Positions 1 through 4,848 of a DNA stretch of 5,198 bases are shown piece after piece (position 1 is the first letter of the stretch; each line of letters starts with the position of its first letter). The DNA lies in assembly GCA_025929455.1 (NCBI GenBank), contig JAICMB010000289.1, positions 1 through 5,198 on the forward strand, read 5' to 3'. The translations under genes and the position numbers were made by a program. The notes below the pieces were generated by a model. The model had not been told where the DNA came from. It saw nothing but the letters and a program-made list of their open reading frames with translations, and ran no database searches. The DNA comes from Bryobacteraceae bacterium (GTDB taxonomy: Bacteria; Acidobacteriota; Terriglobia; Bryobacterales; Bryobacteraceae).

Positions 1-177
1 GTCTCCCAAATAGAAAAACGGCGCACCATCGGCGTGCTGGATAAAGCGGCCGTTTGCAGAGACGCGCAGGTCGCCATGGCTGAAGTCCACCGACGGGAGC
101 GCGGGCGCCGCTCCGGCACGCGGCAGAAAAGGAGCCGTAAGCGCACCAAGCGCCGCACGACGCGTGACGTGATTCAT
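1..177 (-). CDS. Tat-exported DUF4038/GH140 apiosidase-like glycoside hydrolase, N-terminal part only
   Basis: Reading the minus strand from the ATG at 177-175 gives 59 uninterrupted codons to the window edge, so only the amino terminus is present. It opens MNHVTRRAALGAL, a twin-arginine pair (R6-R7) before a short Ala/Leu stretch and small residues (about 21-27). This looks like a Tat signal for export of a folded enzyme. From about residue 37 the mature part reads LRVSANGRF ... GAPFFYLGD. That is the opening beta-strand pattern (LxVSxNGRxL ... DGxPFFxLGDT) of DUF4038 proteins, the (beta/alpha)8 catalytic domain of GH140 apiosidases and relatives, which act on plant pectin side chains. Family membership rests on about 23 residues. 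Catalytic acids would lie outside the window, so the substrate is unknown. No Shine-Dalgarno precedes the ATG; a TACAAT box ends exactly 7 bases before it, which may mean a leaderless message. Confidence 0.7.
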   Translation of the reverse strand, partial: MNHVTRRAALGALTAPFLPRAGAAPALPSVDFSHGDLRVSANGRFIQHADGAPFFYLGD

Positions 178-184
178 GAACGCA

Positions 185-190
185 ATTGTA
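185..190 (-). promoter_or_regulatory. Candidate -10 box (TACAAT) of the glycosidase gene
   Basis: On the minus strand TACAAT lies at 190-185, followed by exactly 7 bases and then the ATG at 177. Transcription would begin at or next to the start codon, giving a leaderless mRNA. No convincing -35 element is seen; GCGACA at 215-210 is the nearest resemblance but its 19-base spacing is long. The same hexamer serves as the likely -10 of the SRP RNA gene in this window. Confidence 0.35.
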
Positions 191-216
191 CGCGCGTGGC
201 GCGGTGAAATGTCGCG

Positions 217-243
217 ATACATGATCGTCGATATCGTATGTAT
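217..243. repeat. AT-rich imperfect dyad in the divergent intergenic region
   Basis: ATACAT (217-222) and ATGTAT (238-243) form a perfect 6-base inverted repeat with 15 bases between the arms, which places the arm centres 21 bases apart, about two helical turns. The palindrome CGATATCG lies at 229-236 between them. The position between two divergent genes and the AT-richness would suit a dimeric repressor site. A TATAAA that could be a -10 for the rightward gene is at 241-246. No regulator is encoded nearby, so this is a weak call. Confidence 0.2.
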
Positions 244-259
244 AAAGACATCTGAGCCT

Positions 260-721
260 ATGAAATCCAATCCGCTTACCGAACGGAGGGTCGCCGATGG
301 CCCCAATAGAGCTGACCTCTTGCTACGAGGATTAGTAGGAAAGCGGCTAGCGGCAATAGAGGAGTCGGAATACCAACTACGGCTGATTTTCGGCCCTACG
401 ACTGAATTTGTAATCTCTTCGGCATGGAGGCTATCTCAGAATTCTCGTGCGCTTATAGGTAGCGGCGACTTCCGAGCCGCAGTGTTCGCCGCTCAGTTCG
501 AGGGTCTTCCAAGCGCCACGTTCGGTCAACCCTTTGTTTCTGAATCGTGGGAAACCAAACTCATTTTTGAACGAGGGTATATCTTCGAGGTCTTTCCCGA
601 TTCCGTACAGTACGAAATGTGGGAAGCACACTTACAGGTCGGCTGGATCGTGTCCTCTGGCGGACATACCACGTTGTCCCCGCCCCCGCGCGACAGCCGG
701 ACCGAGCGAATGCCGAAATGA
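260..721 (+). CDS. Small protein with duplicated halves, DUF6188-like, function unknown
   Basis: The frame is open from 176, but I prefer the ATG at 260 (153 residues). The ATG at 176 overlaps the divergent start codon at 177-175, and the residues before 260 have no domain character. ATGs at 209 and 221 are alternatives, and none of these starts has a good Shine-Dalgarno. There is no signal peptide or membrane segment, so the protein is probably cytoplasmic. Two similar stretches are visible. Residues about 25-58 have GKRL ... LRLIF ... EFVI ... W. Residues about 86-121 have FGQPF ... TKLIF ... IFEVF ... YEMW. Both look like short beta-strand runs. This arrangement recalls small DUF6188-type orphan proteins, some of which I associate with immunity-like settings. 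That assignment is from memory and tentative. The gene is less GC-rich and uses more A/T-ending codons than its neighbours, which suggests recent acquisition. It lies 30 bases before the antitoxin gene, so co-transcription with the toxin-antitoxin pair is possible. Confidence 0.6.
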   Translation: MKSNPLTERRVADGPNRADLLLRGLVGKRLAAIEESEYQLRLIFGPTTEFVISSAWRLSQNSRALIGSGDFRAAVFAAQFEGLPSATFGQPFVSESWETKLIFERGYIFEVFPDSVQYEMWEAHLQVGWIVSSGGHTTLSPPPRDSRTERMPK

Positions 722-750
722 CCTGAAGCGGCAAGAGGCGTGAGAAACGC

Positions 751-756
751 TATGAT
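751..756 (+). promoter_or_regulatory. Candidate -10 box (TATGAT) of the toxin-antitoxin operon
   Basis: TATGAT matches the bacterial -10 consensus at five of six positions and ends exactly 7 bases before the ATG at 764. If used, it would give a leaderless antitoxin message starting at residue 5 of the version translated from 752. No good -35 hexamer is seen about 17 bases upstream, so this is a suggestion only. It overlaps the ATG at 752, so at most one of the two readings can be right. Confidence 0.3.
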
Positions 757-1036
757 CCCATATATGGAGTCGCTGCACATCAGCGAAGGCGACCTAGCCA
801 GGGATGTACTGTCAATCCTGAAAAGAGTCGAGAGCGGAGGCGAGGTCATCGTCGAGCGCGACGCGCAACCGGTCGCTGTAATCCGCCCCGTCGAGCCGGT
901 GCGCCGCAAAATATCCGAGTGCATCGCCCGCATGCCCGCCGGCTCCTCCGCAACGATTGACCGAGACTTTGCGAAGGACGTCGAAGCGGCTATCGGCGCG
1001 CATCGGGAGCCGTTGGACCCGCCCGCGTGGGATTGA
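752..1036 (+). CDS. Antitoxin of a type II toxin-antitoxin pair, Phd/YefM (VapB) type
   Basis: From the ATG at 752 this encodes 94 residues. GTG 740 and ATG 764 are in-frame alternatives. A purine-rich AAGAGG lies at 733-738, too close for GTG 740 and somewhat far for ATG 752. The family pattern begins near residue 5 (MESLHISEGDL). The amino-terminal half shows the Phd/YefM fold signature. A helix with Ser-Glu and Leu-Ala (about 9-18) is followed by LKRVESGGEVIVERD and then QPVAVIRPVEP (about 39-49), the strand-turn-strand ending of the DNA-binding dimer. The carboxy-terminal part is charged (FAKDVEAAIGAHREP ... PPAWD), like the toxin-wrapping tails of antitoxins paired with PIN toxins. The protein is expected to neutralise the toxin encoded by the overlapping downstream gene and to repress the operon. 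Its stop overlaps the toxin start region as TGATG at 1034-1038, which implies translational coupling. Confidence 0.85.
   Translation: MIPYMESLHISEGDLARDVLSILKRVESGGEVIVERDAQPVAVIRPVEPVRRKISECIARMPAGSSATIDRDFAKDVEAAIGAHREPLDPPAWD
758..767. repeat. CCATATATGG palindrome, possible autoregulatory operator
   Basis: This is a perfect 10-base palindrome, AT-rich inside a GC-rich region. It sits at the 5' end of the antitoxin gene, just downstream of TATGAT and across the possible start codon at 764. Phd/VapB-type antitoxins commonly repress their own operon by binding palindromes that overlap the promoter or start, so the location fits. A 10-base palindrome can also arise by chance. Confidence 0.3.
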
Positions 1037-1440
1037 TGCTCGACTCGACGGCCGCTGTTGCCGCCGAACGCCAGGGCATGAACGCCCGCCAACTGCTGGA
1101 AGCGGTAGCACAGGAAGCCGGCGATGAAGCAATCGCTGTTTCCGTCATCACTGTGCTGGAGCTCGCGCACGGCGTCGCCCGAGCTGATACCGCGGAACGC
1201 CGGGAACGCCGGCAGCGTTTCCTTAACGAGCTGCTTACCGGCGTTCCGATCCAGCCGGTTACCATCCCGGTCGCTCTCCGCGCCGGCGAGATCGACGGGC
1301 AAAGCCAGGCAAACGGAGTGCGCATCCCCTTATCAGATCTGCTGATTGGAACGAGCGCCCTGGAGCTTGGGTACGCCGTCGGGACCGGCAACGTCCGCCA
1401 CTTCCAACTGATCCCCGGACTGAAGCTTATCCAACTCTGA
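1027..1440 (+). CDS. vapC: VapC-like PIN-domain ribonuclease toxin
   Basis: The protein has 137 residues from the GTG at 1027, the usual VapC size. ATG 1036, which overlaps the antitoxin stop as TGATG, is the main alternative. It would shorten the first beta-strand to MLDS. PIN-domain acidic residues are in order: D6 in LMLDS, E45 in VITVLELAHG, and D104 in IPLSDLLIG. The closing motif GTGNVRHFQLIPGL (119-132) has N122 and H125, where many VapCs have (T/N)xxDF or HF. These residues bind Mg2+ or Mn2+ in the family, whose members cut tRNA, rRNA or mRNA to stop translation. The actual target cannot be read from the sequence. All key positions look intact, so the toxin is probably active and held in check by the overlapping antitoxin. 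The acidic set and gene pairing make the family call strong. The symbol is generic. Confidence 0.88.
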   Translation: MGLMLDSTAAVAAERQGMNARQLLEAVAQEAGDEAIAVSVITVLELAHGVARADTAERRERRQRFLNELLTGVPIQPVTIPVALRAGEIDGQSQANGVRIPLSDLLIGTSALELGYAVGTGNVRHFQLIPGLKLIQL

Positions 1441-1442
1441 GC

Positions 1443-1476
1443 GGTAACGAAATTGTACGGCGCGCCGCGCGTTACC
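1443..1476. repeat. Nested inverted repeat between vapC and the redoxin gene
   Basis: GGTAACG (1443-1449) pairs with CGTTACC (1470-1476), and inside this lies the perfect 10-base palindrome CGGCGCGCCG (1458-1467). It begins 2 bases after the vapC stop and ends 10 bases before the redoxin ATG. As RNA it could fold as a stem with an inner GC hairpin and weakly end the toxin-antitoxin transcript, but no U-tract follows. It could instead be an operator for the redoxin gene. Confidence 0.35.
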
Positions 1477-1486
1477 CTCGAAATAT

Positions 1487-1981
1487 ATGGCGTTGTGGAC
1501 GAAAAAGAAGAGCGACATGCTGCAGAGCGGCATGCACGCGCCTGCGTTCGAACTGCCGGCGCTCGACGGAAGCCGGCACTCTCTCGCGGAGCTGCTGGAG
1601 CACGGGCCGGTGTTGCTGGCGTTCTTCAAAGTGAGTTGCCCCGTGTGCCAGCTCACCATGCCGGTCCTGGGGCGGCTATCGCACAACGACGCCGTGCAGG
1701 TAATCGCCATCTCGCAGGATGACGCCACGAAGACCACGCGCTTCAACCAGCAGTTCGGCCTGACGATCCTGACGCTGCTCGATAGCTCCGCCGAGGGCTA
1801 TCTGGTGAGCAACGCATTCGGCATTACGAACGTGCCCTCGATGTTCGTGGTGGAAACCGGCGGCGCAATTTCGAAAGCCGTTAACGGATTTTCTAAGTCG
1901 GAACTCGAAGAGTTCGGCCGCCGCGTGAATGTCATTCCATTCCGGCCCGACGAAAACGTGCCGCTGTGGAAAGCCGGTTGA
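1487..1981 (+). CDS. Thioredoxin-fold redoxin (AhpC-TSA/TlpA-like), CPVC active site
   Basis: The product has 164 residues from the ATG at 1487. An alternative ATG at 1517 (residue 11) is preceded closely by AGAAGAG at 1506-1512, a better ribosome site than anything before 1487, so the first ten residues are uncertain. The fold opens with the redoxin pattern APAFELPALDG (18-28). It continues to VLLAFFKVSCPVC with the redox pair C51-PV-C54, then VQVIAISQDD (70-79) and the cis-proline loop FGITNVPSMFVV with P117. No signal peptide is present, so it should act in the cytoplasm as a thiol-disulfide reductase or peroxiredoxin-like enzyme. The Pro-x3-Thr-x2-Cys signature of true peroxiredoxins is not met before C51, which favours a TlpA/ResA-like redoxin over a peroxidase. 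The partner is unknown. The gene stands alone between the toxin-antitoxin pair and the convergent recR operon. Confidence 0.82.
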   Translation: MALWTKKKSDMLQSGMHAPAFELPALDGSRHSLAELLEHGPVLLAFFKVSCPVCQLTMPVLGRLSHNDAVQVIAISQDDATKTTRFNQQFGLTILTLLDSSAEGYLVSNAFGITNVPSMFVVETGGAISKAVNGFSKSELEEFGRRVNVIPFRPDENVPLWKAG

Positions 1982-1994
1982 GGGTCCAAGAACT

Positions 1995-2011
1995 GATCCC
2001 CGGGCGGGATC
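1995..2011. terminator. Hairpin between convergent genes, possible bidirectional terminator
   Basis: GATCCC (1995-2000) and GGGATC (2006-2011) form a perfect 6-base-pair stem with a 5-base loop (CGGGC). It lies in the 33-base gap between the stop of the redoxin gene (1981) and the stop of recR (2015). The location suits a terminator shared by both transcripts. Neither side has a real U-run: GCATTACA follows on the plus strand and AGTTCTTGG on the minus strand. Termination may therefore be weak or Rho-assisted. Confidence 0.45.
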
Positions 2012-2014
2012 GCA

Positions 2015-2614
2015 TTACATGTCGCGGCGGTTCTCGAGCGACTTGAGCATGGTCACTTCGTCAGCGAATTCCAGGTCGCTGCCCACCGGAATGCCGAGCC
2101 CGATGCGCGTCACCCGGACGCCGAGCGGCTTCAGCAAGCGCGAAAGGTACATCGCGGTCGCTTCGCCTTCGACGGTGGGATTGGTCGCGACGATCACTTC
2201 CGAAACGTCGCCCGATTGCATTCTTTCAAGCAGGCTTTGTATGCGAAGCTGCTCCGGCCCGATGCCGCGCAGCGGAGAAATCGCGCCGTGCAGCACGTGA
2301 TACACTCCGTCGAACTGGCGCGTGGTTTCAATCGGCAGGATGTTGTGCGCCTCCTCGACCACACAGATGTTTGCGTGATTGCGGTGCGGATCGCGGCAAT
2401 AAAGGCACAGCTCCGCGTCGCTGATGTTGTGGCAGACCGTACAAACGCCCAGCTTGTCTTTCACGTCAACCAGCGCCTGTGCCAGCCGCTCGGCTTCCTG
2501 CCGGTCGGTGCGCAGTACGTGGAAGGCCATGCGCTGCGCGGATTTCTGCCCAATCCCGGGCAGCCGCTTGAATTCCTGAATCAGCCGCGCGAGCGGCTCC
2601 GCGAAATCGGGCAT
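2015..2614 (-). CDS. recR: Recombination mediator protein RecR
   Basis: This is a full-length RecR of 199 residues, the usual size. It acts with RecF and RecO to load RecA onto SSB-coated single-stranded DNA at gaps. The domains are in order. An amino-terminal helix-hairpin-helix has [18 protein letters not shown] (15-32). A four-cysteine zinc finger has CTVC (58-61) and CLYC (70-73). A Toprim domain covers about 80-175, with ICVVEE (83-88) and the strand [14 protein letters not shown] (141-154). The carboxy-terminal Walker-B-like segment [17 protein letters not shown] (169-185) is also intact. The ATG at 2614-2612 is preceded by AGGA (plus-strand 2619-2622), and 15 bases separate it from the ybaB stop, so it should be translated from the dnaX-ybaB-recR message as third gene. 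Nothing is truncated. Confidence 0.97.
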   Translation of the reverse strand: MPDFAEPLARLIQEFKRLPGIGQKSAQRMAFHVLRTDRQEAERLAQALVDVKDKLGVCTVCHNISDAELCLYCRDPHRNHANICVVEEAHNILPIETTRQFDGVYHVLHGAISPLRGIGPEQLRIQSLLERMQSGDVSEVIVATNPTVEGEATAMYLSRLLKPLGVRVTRIGLGIPVGSDLEFADEVTMLKSLENRRDM

Positions 2615-2629
2615 GAATTCCTGAACGGC

Positions 2630-2938
2630 CTATAACAGGCCGGGCGGCAGGCCCATGCCGCCGAGCATTCCGCCGACCTTCGATTGCACCTGCTCATCCA
2701 CTTTCTTGGCCGCTTCGTTGAACGCGGCCAGCACCATGTCCTGCAGCATCTCGACGTCGCCGGCCACCTCGGGGTCGATCTTCACGGCCGTGACGTTCTT
2801 CTTTCCATCCATGCTGACCGTCACCATGCCGCCGCCCGCTGTCGCTTCCACGCGCACCAGCTCGATCTCTTCCTGCATCTTGCGCTGCATTTCCTGCGCC
2901 TGCTTCATCATCGACTGCATGTTGCCGGGTAGTTTCAT
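2630..2938 (-). CDS. ybaB: YbaB/EbfC family nucleoid-associated DNA-binding protein
   Basis: The protein has 102 residues, typical for the family. YbaB/EbfC proteins form dimers shaped like tweezers that bind DNA and help organise the nucleoid. A Met/Gln-rich amino-terminal helix (MQSMMKQAQEMQRKMQEE, about 7-24) leads to the conserved strand segment VEATAGGGMVTVSMDGKK (about 30-47), then VTAVKIDPEV, then a long helix with AAFNEAAKKVDEQ. The end is Gly/Met-rich (GGMLGGMGLPPGLL), as in many family members. The start at 2938 is preceded by AAAGG (plus-strand 2942-2946), which overlaps the dnaX stop codon. The spacing of 6 bases after dnaX suggests coupled translation. The neighbours dnaX and recR confirm the assignment, since this trio is widely conserved in bacteria. 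Confidence 0.96.
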   Translation of the reverse strand: MKLPGNMQSMMKQAQEMQRKMQEEIELVRVEATAGGGMVTVSMDGKKNVTAVKIDPEVAGDVEMLQDMVLAAFNEAAKKVDEQVQSKVGGMLGGMGLPPGLL

Positions 2939-2944
2939 ACGCCT

Positions 2945-4624
2945 TTATTCTTTCAGGTTCCGGACCGTCCGTACATGGGCATCCGGGAACAGTTCCTGAA
3001 ATCGCTTCACGTCGGGGTGGGCCAGTGCGCGTTGCGCGGTTTCGTCTTCCTGCGGCTTGCCTGCTGCCGTTGCGGCGCTGCGTGCGGGAGCGCCGGTCTG
3101 CGGCGTGCCGGTCGTGATCGCGATGCGCATGGGACGACCCGCCACCTTCTGCACCGCTTTCTGCACGTCTTTTTCATCCAGCAGCATTCCGGCCGGAATC
3201 ACGAAGCGCAGCTCGCCCTTCGCTTCCGTCACCTCTGCTTCGGACACCGTATCGGCGGTGAACTGCATCTGCAATTCGACAAGAGCATCGTGAATCGCCT
3301 GACGCCAGTCCGTAATGCTCGCGGGGTCTGCGGGCGCATCCGGCGCTGACGTTTTACGCGCGGTGTCCTGTTCGAATGGTGACGGCCCGCTGCGTACGGG
3401 CGCGGGTTTGGGCGGTGGCGGTGCTGCCGGAGGCGTCGCTTGCGGGGCGGCACGTTCGGGAGCTTTCGGCGTTGTTTTCAGTTGCGTGTTTCCGCCGGCG
3501 CCCGGTAGCGAAGCGAGCGCTTCTTCAATCGCGGTAAGCCGCCCGGCGTGCAACAGCCGCAACAACCCGATCTCCAAGTGCAAGCGCGGCTGCAGCGAAA
3601 ATTGCAGATCCTTGAACAGGTCCAGAGTGAGCTGCAGATATCGCGTGAGGTCTTCCTCGCTGAATGCGCCCCCCGTCGCAGCAAGCTGCTGCTGCTCCGC
3701 TTCGGTGGCGGCAACCAAGCGCGTGTTCGGACCCGCGATCTTGATGACCAGCAGATTACGGAAATAGCGCGACAGTTCGCGGCAGAAATGCTGCAGGCTG
3801 CGTCCGTTGCGTTCGAGCTCCAGCACCATTTCGAGCATCGCGCGCGAATCGTTGCTTACCAGCGCCCGCGACACTTGCCCCAGCGAATCGAGCGAGAACA
3901 TCCCGAGCAGGTTGCGCACTTCCGCGGCCATCAGCCGGTTGCCGCAGCACGCGATCGCCTGATCCAGCGCCGAAAGCGAATCGCGCACGCTGCCTTCGCC
4001 CGCCTGCGCCAGCGCCGACAACGTTTCCCCATCGGCCTCGATGCCTTCCTGCCCGCAGATCCACTCCATGCGCTGCACAACTTCCGCAAAATCCACAGAG
4101 CGAAAGCTGAACTGCTGACATCGCGATGCGACGGTGGTCGGAATCTTGTGCGCCTCGGTGGTGCAGAGCACAAACACGGCCCACTCCGGCGGTTCCTCCA
4201 GCGTCTTCAGCAGCGCATTGAACGCCTCGGTCGTGATCTGGTGCGCTTCGTCGATGATGAAAACTTTGTAGCGGTCGCGCGCCGGGCGGAAGCGCACGTT
4301 CTCGCGCAGTTCGCGGATTTCGTTGATGCCACGATTCGATGCCGCGTCGATTTCGATGACGTCCAGCGCGTTCCCGCCGCTGATTTCACGGCAACTCGAA
4401 CACACGCCACAGGGCTGCGCGGTCGGACCCTTCTCGCAGTTCAGACAGCGCGCCAGGATGCGTGCAACCGTTGTTTTTCCGGTGCCGCGCTGTCCGGCGA
4501 AAATGTAGCCGTGCGCGATGCGGTCCTGCGCGATCGCGTTCTCGATGGTGGCGCGAACGTGCTCCTGTCCGATCAGCTCCGCGAAGCTTTGCGGACGATA
4601 CTTCCTGGCAATGACCTGATACAT
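2945..4624 (-). CDS. dnaX: DNA polymerase III subunit gamma/tau (DnaX)
   Basis: DnaX is the AAA+ clamp-loader subunit that loads the beta sliding clamp and, as tau, ties polymerase cores to the helicase. I place the start at the ATG 4624-4622 (559 residues, MYQVIARKYRPQSF), the conserved family amino terminus. An in-frame GTG at 4684 would add 20 residues but lies inside the SRP RNA gene. Motifs in order are Walker A GQRGTGKT (44-51), zinc cysteines C63, C72, C75 and C78, Walker B FIIDEAH (122-128), sensor 1 CTTE (154-157), the SRC motif (167-169) and sensor 2 GSVRDSL with R214. A lid and collar region follow to about 373. A Pro/Ala-rich linker (about 375-436) precedes a carboxy-terminal domain (437-559) that in tau proteins contacts polymerase and helicase. 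No slippery A-run is seen for making a short gamma form. There is no clear Shine-Dalgarno before 4624. Confidence 0.96.
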   Translation of the reverse strand: MYQVIARKYRPQSFAELIGQEHVRATIENAIAQDRIAHGYIFAGQRGTGKTTVARILARCLNCEKGPTAQPCGVCSSCREISGGNALDVIEIDAASNRGINEIRELRENVRFRPARDRYKVFIIDEAHQITTEAFNALLKTLEEPPEWAVFVLCTTEAHKIPTTVASRCQQFSFRSVDFAEVVQRMEWICGQEGIEADGETLSALAQAGEGSVRDSLSALDQAIACCGNRLMAAEVRNLLGMFSLDSLGQVSRALVSNDSRAMLEMVLELERNGRSLQHFCRELSRYFRNLLVIKIAGPNTRLVAATEAEQQQLAATGGAFSEEDLTRYLQLTLDLFKDLQFSLQPRLHLEIGLLRLLHAGRLTAIEEALASLPGAGGNTQLKTTPKAPERAAPQATPPAAPPPPKPAPVRSGPSPFEQDTARKTSAPDAPADPASITDWRQAIHDALVELQMQFTADTVSEAEVTEAKGELRFVIPAGMLLDEKDVQKAVQKVAGRPMRIAITTGTPQTGAPARSAATAAGKPQEDETAQRALAHPDVKRFQELFPDAHVRTVRNLKE

Positions 4625-4658
4625 GAAATGGGATTCGAGCGCGTCGAAACTGCGGAAA

Positions 4659-4765
4659 GCCAGACCCCGGGTAATCCGCGGCACACGAGCTAAGCCGTTA
4701 CCGTTGCTTCCTTCCGGACCTGGCGGGGTTCGCGGCCGACCGTTGCACGAAGCCCGGAGCCTGAC
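4659..4765 (-). ncRNA. ffs: Small bacterial signal recognition particle RNA (4.5S type)
   Basis: The minus strand holds the near-invariant SRP apical loop AGGTCCGGAAGGAAGCA (4721-4705), with the GGAA tetraloop at 4715-4712 and the asymmetric internal loop that binds Ffh. The flanks close into one long hairpin. GTCAGGCTCCGGG (4765-4753) pairs without a gap with CCCGGGGTCTGGC (4671-4659), 13 pairs counting G-U. CGGT and GCCG segments add pairing further in. The length of about 107 nt matches the short bacterial form without an Alu domain. The RNA joins Ffh to target ribosomes making membrane and secreted proteins. It ends about 34 bases before the dnaX start, an arrangement also known in Bacillus. 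The ends are inferred from helix pairing and the upstream -10 box and may shift by a few bases. Confidence 0.93.
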
Positions 4766-4770
4766 GTTTC

Positions 4771-4776
4771 ATTGTA
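4771..4776 (-). promoter_or_regulatory. ffs: -10 box (TACAAT) of the SRP RNA gene and possibly the dnaX operon
   Basis: TACAAT reads at 4776-4771 on the minus strand. After 5 more bases (GAAAC) comes the G at 4765, where the terminal helix of the SRP RNA begins, so the spacing fits a transcription start exactly. The -35 region (about 4794-4799) is GC-rich and has no match to TTGACA. No other promoter is evident before dnaX, so read-through past the RNA may feed dnaX-ybaB-recR. Confidence 0.55.
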
Positions 4777-4848
4777 ACGAGGCGGGCCCTTCCGCGCGCA
4801 CTTCGGCTACACTGAAAGGCACATTCTTAACTGGGCTGTTGCTGAAGC

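Noticed and set aside
526..1302. A 258-codon open frame on the minus strand opposite the DUF6188-like, antitoxin and toxin genes
   Set aside because: It runs antisense across three plus-strand genes with recognisable patterns, is low-complexity Ser/Arg/Gly-rich and has no family signature.
2216..2635. A 139-codon plus-strand open frame opposite recR
   Set aside because: It is a shadow of recR, whose zinc finger and Toprim motifs are all intact on the minus strand.
3164..3180. A short A-run (GAAAAAG on the minus strand) in dnaX as a programmed frameshift site for a gamma form
   Set aside because: It has only five As. In the dnaX frame it reads GAT GAA AAA GAC and does not form an X-XXY-YYZ heptamer. 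It also lies near the 3' end, after the linker.
4625..4684. A 20-residue amino-terminal extension of DnaX from a GTG at 4684
   Set aside because: It overlaps the 3' strand of the SRP RNA helix, and the DnaX family begins at the MYQVIARKYRP segment encoded from 4624.
3548..4693. A 381-codon open frame on the plus strand opposite dnaX
   Set aside because: It is antisense to a conserved gene, very rich in Arg, Gln and His, and shows no domain pattern. Long open antisense frames are expected opposite GC-rich genes.
4772..4813. TTGTAA (4772-4777) and TACACT (4808-4813) as a -35/-10 pair for the rightward Ntn hydrolase gene
   Set aside because: The spacing is about 30 bases, far too long. TACACT alone could be a -10 but has no supporting element.
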